Shown here one piece after another: positions 23,646-37,246 of a DNA stretch of 64,000 nucleotides. Under the pieces are notes generated by a model, which was given only the letters and a program-made list of their open reading frames with translations, ran no database searches and was not told the DNA's origin. The stretch is taken from the NCBI RefSeq assembly GCF_028372415.1, contig NC_092872.1, positions 279,809,206 through 279,873,205 on the forward strand. The letters are read 5' to 3'. Each line of letters opens with the position of its first letter. Position 1 is the first letter of the stretch. The stretch is from Notamacropus eugenii. Lineage: Eukaryota; Chordata; Mammalia; Diprotodontia; Macropodidae. The translations under genes were made by a program, and so were the position numbers.

Positions 23646-23971
23646 AGTCTCTTCAAGGCTGGCAATGTTCCTTTTCAGAATTTCTATGCCCAGACCCTTG
23701 CTCTGTGCCTGGCACTTCATAGATACTTGTTGATCAATGAATTAAGCTTAGCTTCCCTTCAGAAGTCACCCTAAAACAAATTTGGTATGTAGACAAAGCC
23801 ACTAGAGTCCAAAAATTGCAGGAAGTGAACCTACAATTAGTCTGGCAAACAGAAGCAAACCTACTAAATTCTTCCTATGTGGTAGATGTGAGCTATTGGA
23901 TCTCAGAGATCAGTGTTTGCCATCAGAGATGGATTAGCAAGGGGAAGGTGATTGGAAAATTCTCCTTGGAG

Positions 23972-24166
23972 CAGGGGCTCTCAACTTACCATCCATGACT
24001 GTAGTTTTTTAAAACTGTTCTAATAACTATCTCAACATGATTCATTTCCTTTGCAATCCTATGTATTTTATTTTAGGCATTTAAAACCATTATTCTGAGA
24101 AGGGTTGTAGAGGCTTTACCATATTGTGCCATAGGGGTCCAGGACACAAAAAAGGAATAAGGCCTC
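23972..24166 (+). mobile_element. hAT-like DNA transposon, second copy of the 8562 family
   Basis: CAGGGGCTCTCAACTTACCA, CCTTTGCAATCCTATGTATT TTATTTTAGGCATTTAAAAC and CATTATTCTGAGAAGGGTTG TAGAGGCTTTACC match the element at 8562-9067 without its SINE. Confidence 0.75.
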
Positions 24167-24879
24167 ATGTAGATGAACTTCTACTTGCTTGTGGCTCACC
24201 TGAACAAAGGAGATGCTAGAGAAGAGTGAGGTCAGGGCACAATACAAAAAGGCCACACCAGGCCATGGATGCTTGCCACCATAGTGTAGAAGACTTACAG
24301 ACTACATACTCCCTTCAAACTGTTTTGTAGGTCTAGATGAGCCCCCAAAACTACATATTTTCCAGGGATCTGATCTGGACTTTGGGGAAATGGAACCATC
24401 TAGTCTTAGACTTGAATACAGGGATAGAGATGGTAATGTTTAGATTTCCACTACTGCCATCACAGCTGTCATTTTTCAAGAACTACTAAAATGTACAGTT
24501 TTTTCTTCTTTCATATTTAATCTAAAGAAGTCCAATTAGATATGAAAGGGGAGGGATGATTCAACCTCTGGTCTAAGCTTACTGTTGGGTAGTTGGCTCA
24601 CATGGACATTATGTTTGTCCACATTTCTGACTTTGCCTCTCTCAGTATGACTGCTCCAAAAAGGATTTCCCAATGGTCTGAATCTTTTTTGCTCCTCTTA
24701 GATCCTTCACTGGTATTTTATATTTCTAGTCAATCATTATTTAAAAATAATAATACCTTCTGACCTTTGGGGGGGGGTCAGCTTCCCTCCTCCCTCCTCT
24801 CCCAGATTCTTCTGTTTAGCTCAAAACTGATAGACGTCTCCCAGAATTATGGAGTGCTCGATTCACAAGATCTCAAGAA
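24167..24879. other. no recognised feature
   Basis: Intronic; no gene or repeat family recognised. Confidence 0.45.
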
Positions 24880-25218
24880 TCATCCTGTCCATCTGAAATG
24901 GCATCTCGTTGAAGCCTCTCCTGCCCCTGGCTGCTAGTGCTGCCCTCAGCTCACCCATATCAAACACGCAGGGCTCAGCTCTGAGCCGGCCCTCTGGAAG
25001 AGGCCTCCCCATGTGCAGCAAGTGCTTTCCTGTTGGTAAGCACTCATTCAGCCTGCTTCTATCTTATTTGAACCTAGCTCTTCTTACATTGTCCCTTCTA
25101 TTAGACCATGAGGTCCTCGATGGCAGAAACCACCTTTTTACCTTTCTCATTATTCCCCGTGTCTAGTACAGTGCCTGGCACCTAGTGGGCATTTAATAAA
25201 TGCATGTTGGTGGACTGA
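24880..25218 (+). mobile_element. LINE L2 3' end
   Basis: TCTATTAGACCATGAGGTCC TCGATGGCAGAAACC, GTCTAGTACAGTGCCTGGCA CCTAGTGGGCATTTAATAAA TGCATG: nearly complete L2 terminus. Confidence 0.85.
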
Positions 25219-26119
25219 GATACCAAAAGATCTCCAAGGCCCCTTGTCCTGTGAAAGGCGGCTAGGACTTGTGGGGACAAAGTCAACATCCCTTTAAGCC
25301 ACTAGATGGCAGTGATGGTCCACGCCTCTTGACCCCCAGTCTAAAAGAGGACTGCTTTAATCTTAAGAAGGAGGCCTGTGGCAGACCATTTTTTCATAGA
25401 CCTATGAGGCCTGAAAGGTCTCTGAAAAAGGAAAATCTAGCTTACCCTTCACTTTTAGGTGGGGTGATGGGGTCATTTAACGTGGAAACATGGCCCCCTC
25501 TAGGGCTAAGACCAAGAAACTGGGCCTGGCCCCTCAGGGTAGTCCAACCAAGCTAGTCACTCCCAAGACTGCTGGCTCAGGGCCAACATATCAACCCTCC
25601 ATCAGGACAAGATCTTAGGCCCAGAGACAGTATCTTGACCCCAATCAAATTCTAAAATTATGGCTGGAAATACCATATTTCAGTGAGAAGTGAGTGTAAA
25701 AAAGAAAGAATTTTCCCAGTGAGTTTCATAGATGCCTTGAAATCTAAGTCCATGGATCCCAAGTTGAGCTCCTAGTATACAGGAAGCCTTGCTTGCTACA
25801 CAAGAACAGAGGTCAGGGCAGCTTTCCTAGCCTGTCTAGCGTGGAGGCCTCAAGAAGCACAGAGTGACCCTTGGGAGTGGCCTCGGCCTGCTGGGAGCTG
25901 GGCTCCCCCAAACCCAAATGCCGGGACATGAACATCAGCTCTGACCCTTCTCTTCTGGACACCTAGAGGTCTAGGCGAGAGTGTATCTATACCTTGGTGC
26001 TATGTCTTTGAAGTAACAACCCTGTGAAAAAGCTCAATGGCCCAGGGGCCTACTGACAGACCCCTAACTACGGGAGGGGAGAGGGAGGAACAAGAAAAAC
26101 ACCCTGAGGAGCAGACAAA
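25219..26119. other. no recognised feature
   Basis: Intronic; no gene or repeat family recognised. Confidence 0.45.
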
Positions 26120-26660
26120 GCAGCCACCTCTGGCACAGGGAGTGGGAGTCTGCCAAGCTACACAGGCCAATACAAGGTACCTCCAGGGGGAGAATCCCAG
26201 TAGCCATGTGTGAGATCAAGGAGAGCCTCATGGGGGAGGAGGCTTTGGGGTATGCTCTGAAGGAAGCTGGTGGTTGTAAGAAGCACAGTGAGGAGGGAAG
26301 AAAGCAAGCTGGTTGGGAGGAGGGTGCTACAAAGACAAGAAGGGGAAGGAAAAGTGAGGACGGAGGAGGCTGATGTCAACATCACCAAGCAGAAGTGAGA
26401 CAGCATCTGCCCTTGAGGTCTAGCTGGAGGAAACAATGTGTGCACAGGCAGATACAATACAACTTGAGAGGCCAATCTCCTGAGCAGCTCGAGGGATTTA
26501 GAAAAACTTCCTGTAGAGGGATGAGCCAGGAGAAAGCCCAGTGTTGGAGCAAAGGGAGCCCTGGCACTTTCTGCAGGAGAAGGAAGGGTTTGAAAACTGA
26601 GCTCCTGCCTAAGGACAGACACTGGAGGTTTCTGAAAACAATGCCAGCCCTGTCCTTGCC
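26120..26660 (+). mobile_element. probable THER1-type composite repeat body
   Basis: GGCTTTGGGGTATGCTCTGA AGGAAGC, CCCTTGAGGTCTAGCTGGAG GAAACAATGTG and CTTCCTGTAGAGGGATGAG resemble the 3' body of the extended THER1 family. The opposing 154- and 129-codon open frames here look like by-products. Confidence 0.4.
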
Positions 26661-28529
26661 CTTCCTTCCCCTTACCCAGACCAGCATCCGACCCATCCTA
26701 TGGCTCCCCCGGGGGAAGCACAAGAGGAAGCCCCTCTACAGCTTGACCTTTCATTGGTATTTTCCAGAGAGGAATGACCAGTAGCTTGCCAGGGCACGGG
26801 AACACTCCCTATGAGATCCCCATTGGGAGCCCCTGGCTGAGTTAGGCTGAAGTGGTGGAATCTGGAGAGCTCCATCTGGAGTCTACCCTGAAGTCAGGAA
26901 AGGGAAAAGGGCTTTACTCACAAACAAAGGCACCCAAGGAATTCCAAGTTCCTCTGAACAAGGGACCACTCCAGCTGGTCCACATTACACATAGCATGGG
27001 TGCCTCAGCCTCTGTAAACAGCTGATGTTCATTCTGAAGCCAAATTTTATCTCCAGGCCTAGGAAAGAGGGCCTCCGTTCTGGGCCGGTCACAGGTCATT
27101 AGACGGACTACAGGAATTAACAGAGGGTGTGGAATCAGAAGTCCCATTCAAAGGAGTGCTGACCACAATACTCCACTACCTCTTGGGTAGATAGCCTGGC
27201 TAGGATCTAGCTCATCCCTCACACCCAAACAGGGGCTGCCTCCTGGCCCGGCCTGGCTAGAGAACCTTGACAGAGAAGGATGGTCCCAGCATTCCCCAAG
27301 GGTGATGAACTGGTCCAAAGAGTACCACCAGCTCATCCCAAAGTCTCTGCATACAGACAGGGAAGACAGGATTGTGATGTGAATGGAGCACTGGCCCTGG
27401 AGTCAGATGACTTGTTTCAGATCCTCACGAGGTCTGTGAACTTGGAGATGTTCCCGGAGATGACCCTCAACTACATTTAAACTTACAGTTTAAATCCATG
27501 ATCGTACATCTTGCGATAGTTGAAGTACATAACAAAATCCTTAGATGGTCACAATCCTAGCCAGCACCTCAGACACATGCTGCCCTGTTAAAGGCAGAAG
27601 TGGGGCCAACCAGTGCCCACTGTGCTTGGACTGTGGGGGTCCAGGCTACCTTGTACCCTGATCCCTGATGCAAGGCCAAAGAATGATTGGTTCCCTTGGG
27701 CTCCTGATGGGAAAATGTATGTAATCAAATGAAAGCCACTGCCTTGGGTGTCTCTACCTTGGAAACAGTTAATAAACACAGGCTGTCCCCAAGATACAGG
27801 GCTTATTAAAGTTCATTTGTTAGTCAGTTCTTGGCTCTTAGAATGCACTTTTCCATTGAAATGTTATTATACGTGGTGGTTAGGTTTCTGAGCCATGCCA
27901 CAAAGGCCCGTCTGGCCTGTAATGTGGTTGAACTACTATATTATACTATTATTACAATGGACCTTAACCACCATTAAGAATAATGCTTCTAAAGGGAAAA
28001 TGTATCTGGAGCTCTATCTCAGTGGCTAAGAGCCCATCCCCCTTCCTCCAGGAACCCCAGAAATGGGACCAGGGACCCCCTGCTCCCAATTCCTGCACCA
28101 AGCCCCAACATCAAGGGCCACATTCCTTAGACTCCAGAGGTAGTAAAAAGGGCAAAAGCCAGGAGGCCGAGGTGTCACCTTCCTTCTAGATCTGGATCTG
28201 GGGGGAGGCGGGGCTTGAGCCTCCATGGGATGCCTCGCTGGGGCAGTCACCTCAACAGGATTTTTGAATCAGAGATTGCCCAATCTGAGACTAAATCACA
28301 TTCATGGTCCATGTCAATTAAACACAATATATGATCTATAAACACTGGATCATAACCTAAGTATTCATTTACTAGACAGGTGGAAGATGCCTAAAGACAG
28401 AGAAGGAAATCATTCAGAACAATGGAGAATCCATATTCAAATATATGTTTATAACAAAAGTAATTTATAGAATTACAAAGACAATTTAAAATCATTTCAT
28501 TATTTCAAATTTGTGATGTTCCAAAGTTT
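26661..28529. other. no strong feature
   Basis: Intronic. A SINE trace at 27380-27480 (GAGCACTGGCCCTGGAGTCA) is the only repeat recognised. Confidence 0.4.
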
Positions 28530-28740
28530 TAATACTGTTTTCATATTCCTTTAATGTTTATATTGTATATACAGTATATGATATTGCATATATAGTATAT
28601 AACACTGTATATGCTATATACTGCACATTGTATATAATAATGTATATATTCTGTGCGTAAATGTTATGTGTTTATATATACACATATGTATGTGTGTATG
28701 TATATTCTATAGTGTTGTGTTGTGAGTGCATACAAATGTA
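28530..28740. repeat. TA/TG-rich low-complexity tract
   Basis: Irregular TATATA, GTATAT and TGTGTGTATG repeats; many short inverted TATA motifs. No element ends. Confidence 0.85.
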
Positions 28741-29099
28741 AACATTAAAGGACTATCAAACATCATTAAAGCCTTTGGAACATCACTGCAATTACAAACG
28801 ATGGAACAGTTCAACACTGTCTGATCACAAGTGTTCAGCAAGACACCACTTAAATAGAAGAGCCAGCGACCCTCCCAGGAGCCTAGGAGGTGGGCCCATG
28901 GGGTCTCTCCTCCATTTCTTTCTCTCTGACCAATCTAGATTTCTCCTGGATGAATCAGGACATTTCTGGGGCTGGTAGCACATAGTGTTTCTCTCACTAC
29001 ACCTGCTCAGGGAATGTCTCTTCTGTTCCCTGAATGAGATGTGATTCACTATGTAATAATACTGTTCAAAATGAGTATTCCTACGGCTGCTATGCTTTT

Positions 29100-29265
29100 T
29101 GCAGTCAGTCAATAAACGTTTGTTAAGCACCTACTCCACACCAAGTCCTGCACTAAGCACTGAGAATAAAGAAAGAAGTACAAAACAGTCCTGGCCCTCA
29201 AGAAACTCACGTTCTAACAGGGGAGACAATGTGCAAACAAACAGACACAAAGCTACCTACACACA
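29100..29265 (+). mobile_element. THER1/MIR-type core-SINE
   Basis: CAGTCAGTCAATAAACGTTT GTTAAGCACCTACTCC, GCACTAAGCACTGAGAATAA AG, CTGGCCCTCAAGAAACTCAC and GGGGAGACAATGTGCAAAC. Confidence 0.88.
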
Positions 29266-29272
29266 AGACACG

Positions 29273-29523
29273 TGTTGTTGTTTTGTTGTTTCAGTCACAT
29301 CTGACTCTTCATGACCCAATTTGGGATTTTCTTGGCAGAGAGATATTGGAGAGGTTTGGCATTTCCTTCTCCAGGTCATTTTATAGAGGGGGAACCTGAA
29401 TAGGATGAAGTGATTTGCCCAGGGTCACATAGTTAGTAAATGAGTGTCTCAGGCTGGTTCTGTACTCAAGTCTTTCTGACTCCAGATCCAGCACTCTGTG
29501 TGCCATGGAGCCACCTTTCTGCC
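29273..29523 (-). mobile_element. marsupial tRNA-derived SINE with RTE-type 3' end
   Basis: Plus strand shows the antisense: TTGTTGTTTTGTTGTTTCAG TCACATCTGACTC, AATTTGGGATTTTCTTGGCA, GGCATTTCCTTCTCCAGGTC, GTGATTTGCCCAGGGTCACA and a head at CATGGAGCCACCTTTCTGCC. Confidence 0.93.
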
Positions 29524-29570
29524 CACCTGGCTCATACTGAGTGCTTAATAATTGCTGAGTGAGTGACTAC

Positions 29571-30404
29571 ACAGTACTAGGTGATTTACCAAACAATGCC
29601 ACTTCAGTACCATCTCTCATTTCATGACCTTCCAATGTCCGGCTCTCTAAAGCTTCAGTGGTCTGCAGACAGATGTTGGTGGGTCAGCAAACCACTGCCT
29701 GGGCACATCCTAGAACCATGAGAAGCAGTGAGCATACCACAGATGGCCCAACTACCATCCTCACCCTTCAGGAGCTCACTCTCCAATGGAGGAGATGGTG
29801 CACAAACAACATGGAGCTTTGGTTGTTTAAAAAAAACCAACAAAGGACACATGTGGCACTGTCTAGAGTCTGGGGTGAGGCAAGGGTGCTGCCCTCAAGG
29901 GCTGAGAGGGGGAACAGTGAACACAGTGACCCAACCCCGAGAACTCGGAAGGGACTAGGGCCGGCCTCAAGCTGCTGGCCTTGACCAAGTGCTTTGGCCA
30001 CACCTGGCAATGGGCTGGGCCTAGACTGAAGGAGCAAGTGAGCACAGCCTCCAGCTGCAGGGAGACCTTCCTCATGGGAGATGCAGTTACAGCAGCAGGT
30101 GTGATCAGCACTGGACCTGGTCCGCAGCAGGAGCTCAAGAAACATTTGGCAACCACATGACAACTGAGACACCCAAAGGGGAGATACAAGGCTAGGGGCT
30201 ATGTGGTGGGACCATGTGGTGGGACCATCAGTGATTCAGGAGGGCCCAAAGGCAGGGGCCATCTGACAGTGAGCAAGCAGCCTGGACAGGTGTGCTCTGC
30301 TGAGAACTGCCAGGGTACAAGGCAGGGACAGCTTCTGAGCCTGTCTTGATCCTCCATGGACATCACAGGGTCCTTCCTGACAGGGTCCCCCTTCCTGGTG
30401 ACAC
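29571..30404. other. no recognised feature
   Basis: Intronic. Overlapping open frames up to 134 codons on both strands carry no motif I know. Confidence 0.45.
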
Positions 30405-30472
30405 AAACACACACACACACACACACTCACACACACTCAAACACATTCACACATACACTCACACACATATAT
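30403..30472. repeat. (CA)n microsatellite, interrupted
   Basis: ACACAAACACACACAC units with CTC and ATA interruptions. Confidence 0.95.
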
Positions 30473-31079
30473 GAAGCACACACTTCTTTTGGCAGAGAGG
30501 TAGGGGACAAGAGGTGGGCACAACAGCACTGGTTGGTTGAGAGGATCAAATGAGACAAGGTCTGAAAAGAATTTGTGACTCTTCCTACCGTTCTCTAAAT
30601 GTGACTGCTGTTAGGAAAGGCGCAGGAGGCAGACGCCCAGCACGGGAGGTTTTGAAGACGTCAGCACAAATGTCCGCTCAATGTCCACAACTCCATATAA
30701 AACTGTCCCCAGTCCCACACAGATACCAGAGAGAAGGGCCTGGGTGCTGGGTCCAGAAGCAGGCATGGGCCAGTGGCCCTGAGGGGCAGGAGCCAGGGGT
30801 AACCTATGCTTCTGTCATGCAGGCAGAGCCATGAGAGGCACTCAGCCTAAAGGACCCACTGGGCCGACTCTCTGTTCTGTAATCATCCCTGAGGCTGCCC
30901 CTGTGACCACTACTTCTGGGGAAAGCCTTATATTTATGTTATAAAAAGGTTAGTTCACCATGACCCTGGAGTTACTCAACTGTGTGCACGTCACCTAGAC
31001 CAATACCCCAAAGCATCAAAGAAACAGCAACAGACCCTTCGCACAGAACTTTCTGGAGCAGCTTTGGGGGGCCCAATCC
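30473..31079. other. no recognised feature
   Basis: Intronic; no gene or repeat recognised. Confidence 0.45.
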
Positions 31080-31490
31080 TGGAAAGCAAGAGTCATCCTG
31101 CTAACCAAAGGATGGTCTAAGACAGTAACAGAACACGGCGGCACCACAATAAATGAAGATGTGGCCAGTTTCAGCCCAAGCTGGGTAAACCTCTAAGACA
31201 AAAATGCAGAGTCCAGGGAGCAGAACTAGGAAAACAGTTTATACGCCATCTACCCTGCAGGAGAAACCATCTGGGGAGCCCCACACACCAGACAACAGGC
31301 CCCTAGGCCTCAAGAGGGGACCTACCACTCACTGCCACTCACACAACTGAGGACGAATCTAAAATGACGAGAGACACGCAAGTTCATGCACAGCCAACGT
31401 GGGAAGTGCTATTGCCGGATAAGGCGTGTTTATGATGTAACTTTTGTTGGAGCTGGGTTGGCTATTTTTTACATGGTTGAGCTGACGGAG
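31080..31490 (+). mobile_element. L1 3' end fragment
   Basis: GGGAGCAGAACTAGGAAAAC AGTTTATACGCC, GAATCTAAAATGACGAGAGA CACGCA and CCAACGTGGGAAGTGCTATT follow the order of the marsupial L1 3' UTR. Confidence 0.55.
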
Positions 31491-31799
31491 ATAGTGGTAG
31501 GGACAGGTTGCAAATGTGAAAAAACATAGATTCATTTCAAGTTACTGTTTGCCACTGGTGCAAGAACAGAGGGAGTCAATGATCTGATGTGCCTGGCATG
31601 AGCGGCCTCTGCCAGCCCATAGTGGCTCCAGCACAGCCAAGTCAGATGCTCTAGGCATGGAGAATTCCCCTCATCTTTGAGGCAAGAACATGGCCAATCA
31701 ATCATGAATGTGGATTTATGACACACAAGGGGACCAAGGAAAGGACACTACACTGTTTTTGGTTGTGCTGTTTGGCTCCAGAAACAAAATGAGATACTA

Positions 31800-32159
<360 letters not shown>

Positions 32160-32559
32160 CTACCATCTGACCCAAAATAGGGGGCATAGAGGGCAGAGGG
32201 GGCACCTTTATCCAGAAAGTTACTGGGATGGTACATGGTGTCACAGACAGGCAGGCACAGTGGGCATTCTCTCACTAAGCTTATTCACCATGTTCCTTCC
32301 CCAATTCTGACGATACAAGATTTCTTCCACCTCATAGTGGTCATCAGTCTCTTAGCTCTAGAGATGGAAGACCACTTTCAAGCTATGGAGTCCAAGCCTC
32401 TGAAAGCTTACTCAAGGTCATCTAAGAAAGCAAAGGATGTTTGACTTCCCAGAGGCAAATGGAAAGAAATCACTGTCTATACACATCTTCAGCTTCTGTT
32501 GACAAATTGCAGGCAGCTCTCCCTGTGGGACTGGAGTTCCTTGAGGGCTGGGGTTAACA

Positions 32560-32890
32560 AATTATTCATCAATCAAAAAGCATTTAAGCATTGGCTATGG
32601 CCAGCCATGGTACCAGGCTGGGAAGACAAAAACAAAAGAGAAATAGTTCGTGCCCTCAAAGAGCTTCCAGTGTCAGGGGAGAGGGCATGGGAACACATCA
32701 GGACACAGAAAATGCACACAGGGGCTTGAGGAAACCAAGCACCCAGGATGGGGGCAAGAGATTGTGGAGAGCTTCCTTCACAAGGGAGAAATTGAGCATG
32801 AGGGGAAGTGAGAGCATTTGAGGACTGGGGCCAGCCAGGACAAAGGCTTGGAGATGGCAGATGGTGGGCTATGTGTGAGGACAAGCAAAA
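32560..32890 (+). mobile_element. THER1-type long composite repeat (RNLS intron 3 side of exon 4)
   Basis: CATCAATCAAAAAGCATTTA AGC, GGTACCAGGCTGGGAAGACA AAAAC, GTGCCCTCAAAGAGCTTCCA, GGGGAGAGGGCATGGGAACA C and ACAAAGGCTTGGAGATGGCA GATGG. A short L2-like tail with TTCCTTGAGGGCTGGGG precedes it. Confidence 0.65.
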
Positions 32891-33379
32891 AGGCCACTCA
32901 GATTAAAGTACAAAGTGTGTAAAGGGAAGGTCACTTCCCTCCTCCAGAAGACAAGCATGGAACTTGGTATAGAGAAGGCATTTCATCATTTATTTTTCCT
33001 AAATGACTGAATGAAAAATCATAAGATGTAATAGAGCAGAGGCTGCTGGGCCTCAAATCTGATAAGCACAGTCACTACCTATGTAATCCACCCAATGCAA
33101 TTCCCTCCTTTTCATCTGAGCAGTAAATGATCTGCCAAGAAGGACGAGGCACAAAATTCCGTAAATTAATAGCTAAACAAATTTAATAGCACTAAGGTCC
33201 ACAGGAGTTATGTCCAGCAGACAGGAGCCATGTCCTCAACCTGTGCCCTTGAAGAAAGAGACATAATCTGCTTAACAGCAACATTAAAAGGAAAATTTAC
33301 TTTTCAGATTTCTGTAACCCATGTTTCTTTTAAAGATTAGAGGACAAAAGGATAAATAAACAAACAGTTAAAATCTTAC

Positions 33380-33625
33380 TCATGGATGGGCCAGGTGGTG
33401 TACTGGATAAACTGTTGGGCCTGGAGTCAAGAAGACTCATCTTCCCAAGTTCAGATTCAGCCTCAGACACTTATTAGTCACCTCACCCTGTCTGACTCAG
33501 TTTTCTCATCTATGAAATGAGATGGAGAAGGAAATGGCAAACCACTCCAGTATCTTTGCCAAGAAAATCCCAAATGAGGTTTTAACAAGTTAGACATGAT
33601 TGAAAAAGAACCGAACAATACTATG
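33380..33625 (+). mobile_element. marsupial tRNA-derived SINE with RTE-type 3' end
   Basis: GCCAGGTGGTGTACTGGATA, GGGCCTGGAGTCAAGAAGAC, GAGATGGAGAAGGAAATGGC AAACCACTCCAGTATCTTTG and AACAAGTTAGACATGATTGA. Confidence 0.93.
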
Positions 33626-34339
33626 GATGGTCCAAGTTAAACAAAAGCTTATTTTGTTGCAATCTGGAGGCCAAGAATGTGAACTTTGGAAATTCTGGAA
33701 TGCTAGCGGCAAAAATGACTGGCCCATCACTTCTCAAGTACTAGACATAGGAACTGTCCCATGTTGCAGTGGGATGGTACATTACAGAACATTGTGGCAT
33801 TACTTCACTACAAATGAAGTATGAGATGGGCCAAGGGTTACCGTGTGCTCTTGGTCCCATGCACCCGCTACTGGGAGGCAATGTGGGAGAGAAGCAAAGG
33901 AAGACCCTGGTCTGCTCTTCACTCTACCCCTTGCTTGCTGTGTGATCTTGAGATTCCATTTGTAATAAGAAGAACTTGCAGAAAATAATCCCCAAAGTTC
34001 CTTCCTAGCCTAGAATCTTCTAAACCTGGGGAGGAGGAGGAGTGGAGAGAGGAAGAACTATTTGGTGATGAAGGTAATCAGGAAAGAAAACAGAGGTACT
34101 CGCTTCAAAAATGGTACATGGGAGGGGGATACTCTGACACCTTCAGTGTAAAGACAAATCAAGAGTAACTCAAGGCCAAACTGTGACAGCTCCTTAGGCC
34201 CCTCAGGTCACAAATCCCAAAAGAGTTACTTCAACATAAGCAGTAATGAAGTTACACCTATAGAACAAAAGGTGGTTCCCCAAATTTCTCAGTCACTTCT
34301 ACTTCCACTATATATACTCCCAAGGAACACTGAAAAAAT
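33626..34339. other. no recognised feature (RNLS intron 3)
   Basis: No gene or repeat recognised. Confidence 0.45.
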
Positions 34340-34600
34340 CCAGAAATGTAAAATATTTTTTGTGGCTGCATTATTTGTGATAAAAAGCTGGGGAAAAACT
34401 ATAACTATGAAGACTTTATAGAAAAGTGGGGAGACTTACTTCTATGAAAGGATGCAGAGGGAAGAAAGCAGAGTGAAAGAACAATATTCAAAATGGCGGC
34501 TACAACGTGAACTGGGTTAACATGGGTAGGCAACAAAGCTCAAATCAATTAGAATTGTCAGAGAGAGAGTGGAATGTTGAATTTCTAGGTTACAACCCAC
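34340..34600 (+). mobile_element. probable L1 3' remnant
   Basis: AAAATATTTTTTGTGGCTGC ATTATTTGTG and AAGCAGAGTGAAAGAACAAT resemble the end of L1 ORF2. Highly diverged. Confidence 0.35.
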
Positions 34601-34772
34601 ACATTATGTGTACGTATCATACATATATAAATAAATATGTATGTATGTAATACTACATGTACATATGCGTAGATTATATAGATATCTATGTATACACATA
34701 CATGTGTATCATAGATGTATATATTATAGATCCATATTGTGTGTGTATGTGCATGTAGGCACATATACAAAT
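34600..34772. repeat. ATGT/TATA-rich low-complexity tract
   Basis: Irregular ATGTATGT, ATATAGAT and GTGTGTATG units. Its open frame encodes a low-complexity Tyr/Ile/His string and is not a gene. Confidence 0.85.
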
Positions 34773-35112
34773 TGGGGAAAATAAGCAATAAACAAAAGAA
34801 ACAATAAACTTCATAAACAATGACGAAGGAGCTGGCAAAGAAAGATCCAGCATCTGTAATGAGATCTATTGTAGGCAAACAGGGAATGGAACAAATCAAT
34901 AACCAAACGCTGAAGTCTGAAACAAGGAACACAAGCAATGGGAACTATGATTTCCAGGCTTGGAGGCCAAGGGGCAAATGCAGTGGAAACAGAAGCACAT
35001 CCAGAAAAGGATGGGACAACAGCCTGTGAGGGATGGCTCAGACCTGACCAAAGATGACAAATGAGAGAACAGTTCTAGGAGGCATCATCTAAGATTACCT
35101 AATTCTAATTTT

Positions 35113-35368
35113 TTTAAGGGCAGCTAAGAGGTGCCACAGTGCACAGAGCACTAGGCCTAGAGGCAGGAACACCATCTTCCTGAGTTCAAATCTGACCTCA
35201 GGCACTTCCTAGCTGTGTGACCCTGGGCAAGTCACTTCACACTGTTTGCCTCAGTTTCCTCAACTATTAAACGAGCTAGTGAAGGAAATGACAAACTACT
35301 ATACTATTTCTGCCAGGACAACCCCAAATGGTGTCATGAATTGTCTGAACTGACTGAACAACATTTTT
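35113..35368 (+). mobile_element. marsupial tRNA-derived SINE with RTE-type 3' end
   Basis: GGGCAGCTAAGAGGTGCCAC, GTTCAAATCTGACCTCAGGC, CTAGCTGTGTGACCCTGGGC AAGTCACTTC and CTGAACTGACTGAACAACAT. Confidence 0.95.
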
Positions 35369-35938
35369 AGGTAATTGCTGAAGAAAATTTCCCAGATGCA
35401 GCCAGATAAAAGAATTCACCGAGAGTCCTCAGAGAGAATAGAAGCAACTCACCCAGATACTACATCAAACTACAAAGACTCAGTGATTAAAAAGAACTTT
35501 CCAAACAACTAAAACAGGAAAACACCACTCACCAAGGTAATCCAGTTCAAAACCCTTTGGATTAAGTAAGCATCATGAGAAAACACAAAACGCTGCAGGA
35601 TAATTTTGAGAAAAGTCAAGAGAAATCAGCGTTTATTTACCCCATTATCTTCTACTGCCTCAACTAGAAATAATATTTGAAGATTTAAGGTAATATTTTT
35701 ACCTTTTCAATTCCTCATAAAATTCCTAAGCATTTTCATAGGAAAGAGAAAAATACCGTCAAAATAGTTTATATGGTAATTAGTCCAGGAATAAATCTTG
35801 AGGCAACTCCTAGAGACCATGCAAATGGGGATGGATATTCAGTAGGCCAGCCATTGGTAGCTGTCCACTAACACTACCTTTAAAAACGTTTAACCACTAA
35901 GTCATCAGAAATGGATTCCATGTAACTTAAGACACAAG
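35369..35938. other. no recognised feature (RNLS intron 3)
   Basis: A-rich sequence with an L1-like flavour near 35370-35600, but no alignable motif. Confidence 0.4.
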
Positions 35939-36225
35939 GCTAGCAGAATAGAGACCATCTGGTCCAAGCTTCTTAATTTACAAAGGAGGAAACTGAGGTG
36001 TTTTGAGGTGAAGAGTGGCAGAAGCTGGGTCTGAAGCCAAGTCCTCCAGCTTCCCATTGTACCAGGGTCATGGAATCACATTTTGCTGCCTGTTCATACT
36101 AACTTTATTCCCATCGTGAAGCTGGTTTCTCTTCCCCATCAGAAGGCAAGCTCATTACAGGTAGGGGCTGTTTTGTTGATGTCTTTTGATCTCCAGCTTA
36201 ATAAACATTTGTTGAGAGAGTTAAC
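35939..36225. mobile_element. minus-strand MIR then plus-strand L2 tail
   Basis: 35940-36065: GACCATCTGGTCCAAGCTTC, ACAAAGGAGGAAACTGAGG. 36075-36225: CTCTTCCCCATCAGAAGGCA AGCTCATTACAGGTAGGGGC and CAGCTTAATAAACATTTGTT. Confidence 0.65.
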
Positions 36226-36410
36226 CGGCCCTTCACAGAGATGCCTTACTACTGAGATAGACAAACTGCTCCTCCTTTGTCCTCTGCGAATTTATGTGGG
36301 CTGTAAAAGAGAATGATCACAAACCCCAAACTTCAGGGAATAATGCTGATTTACCCAGTAATAAAAGGCCCAAACTTTTAAGGGAAAACCTGGAACCCAT
36401 CTAATTCTTT

Positions 36411-36715
<305 letters not shown>

Positions 36716-37246
36716 TCAGCACAAGCAGAGAGCTGGGAATCACTAGTGCTTCTGATTTCTCTGGGAGATCGTAAGCTCCTTGAGGCTGCGACTGACTCTC
36801 TGGTGCCTTTTTATTCACCTAAAGAGTGGGCAATGAATTCATGCTTGGTGACTAGTAGATGAAATGCCCAGAAGTGATCAGCGATCTTTCTGGCAGCACC
36901 CCTTTCCCAAGGCCATTCATGGTTAAAGAGGCCTTTTCAGACAAGGGCCCTGCCAGGGAGGAGCCACAGAGACCATCCCCCTGACAAATTACTCACATCA
37001 TCTGCCCCCAACTTGACAATTTCGCGCTAAATGAAGATGACAGTCTTCATGGAACAAGGTGGGGACTTAAGAATCCCCCTTTCTCATGGGACAAAAGGCC
37101 TCTTTTCTCAGGCATTTCTTGTTTGTTTCTCTGTGTATGCACACACAAACATGCACGGAGGGATGGCAGCATCTCCACGTCAGCACTGACATGGGTAGTC
37201 TTGGAGATGAGAGAACATGGGGTTATAGGGATTAGGCCCTAATGTG

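Noticed and set aside
26158-26784. Open frames of 154 codons (minus) and 129 codons (plus)
   Set aside because: Mutually overlapping, over a repeat-like body, and with low-complexity Ser/Leu composition. No domain or splice logic.
29768-30189. Overlapping 134- and 108-codon minus-strand frames
   Set aside because: No homology recognised. Two frames of the same DNA are open together, which suggests composition, not coding.
34585-34938. 117-codon minus-strand frame rich in Tyr/Ile/His, with hydrophobic start
   Set aside because: Encoded mostly by the ATGT/TATA low-complexity tract; the apparent membrane segment is a composition effect.
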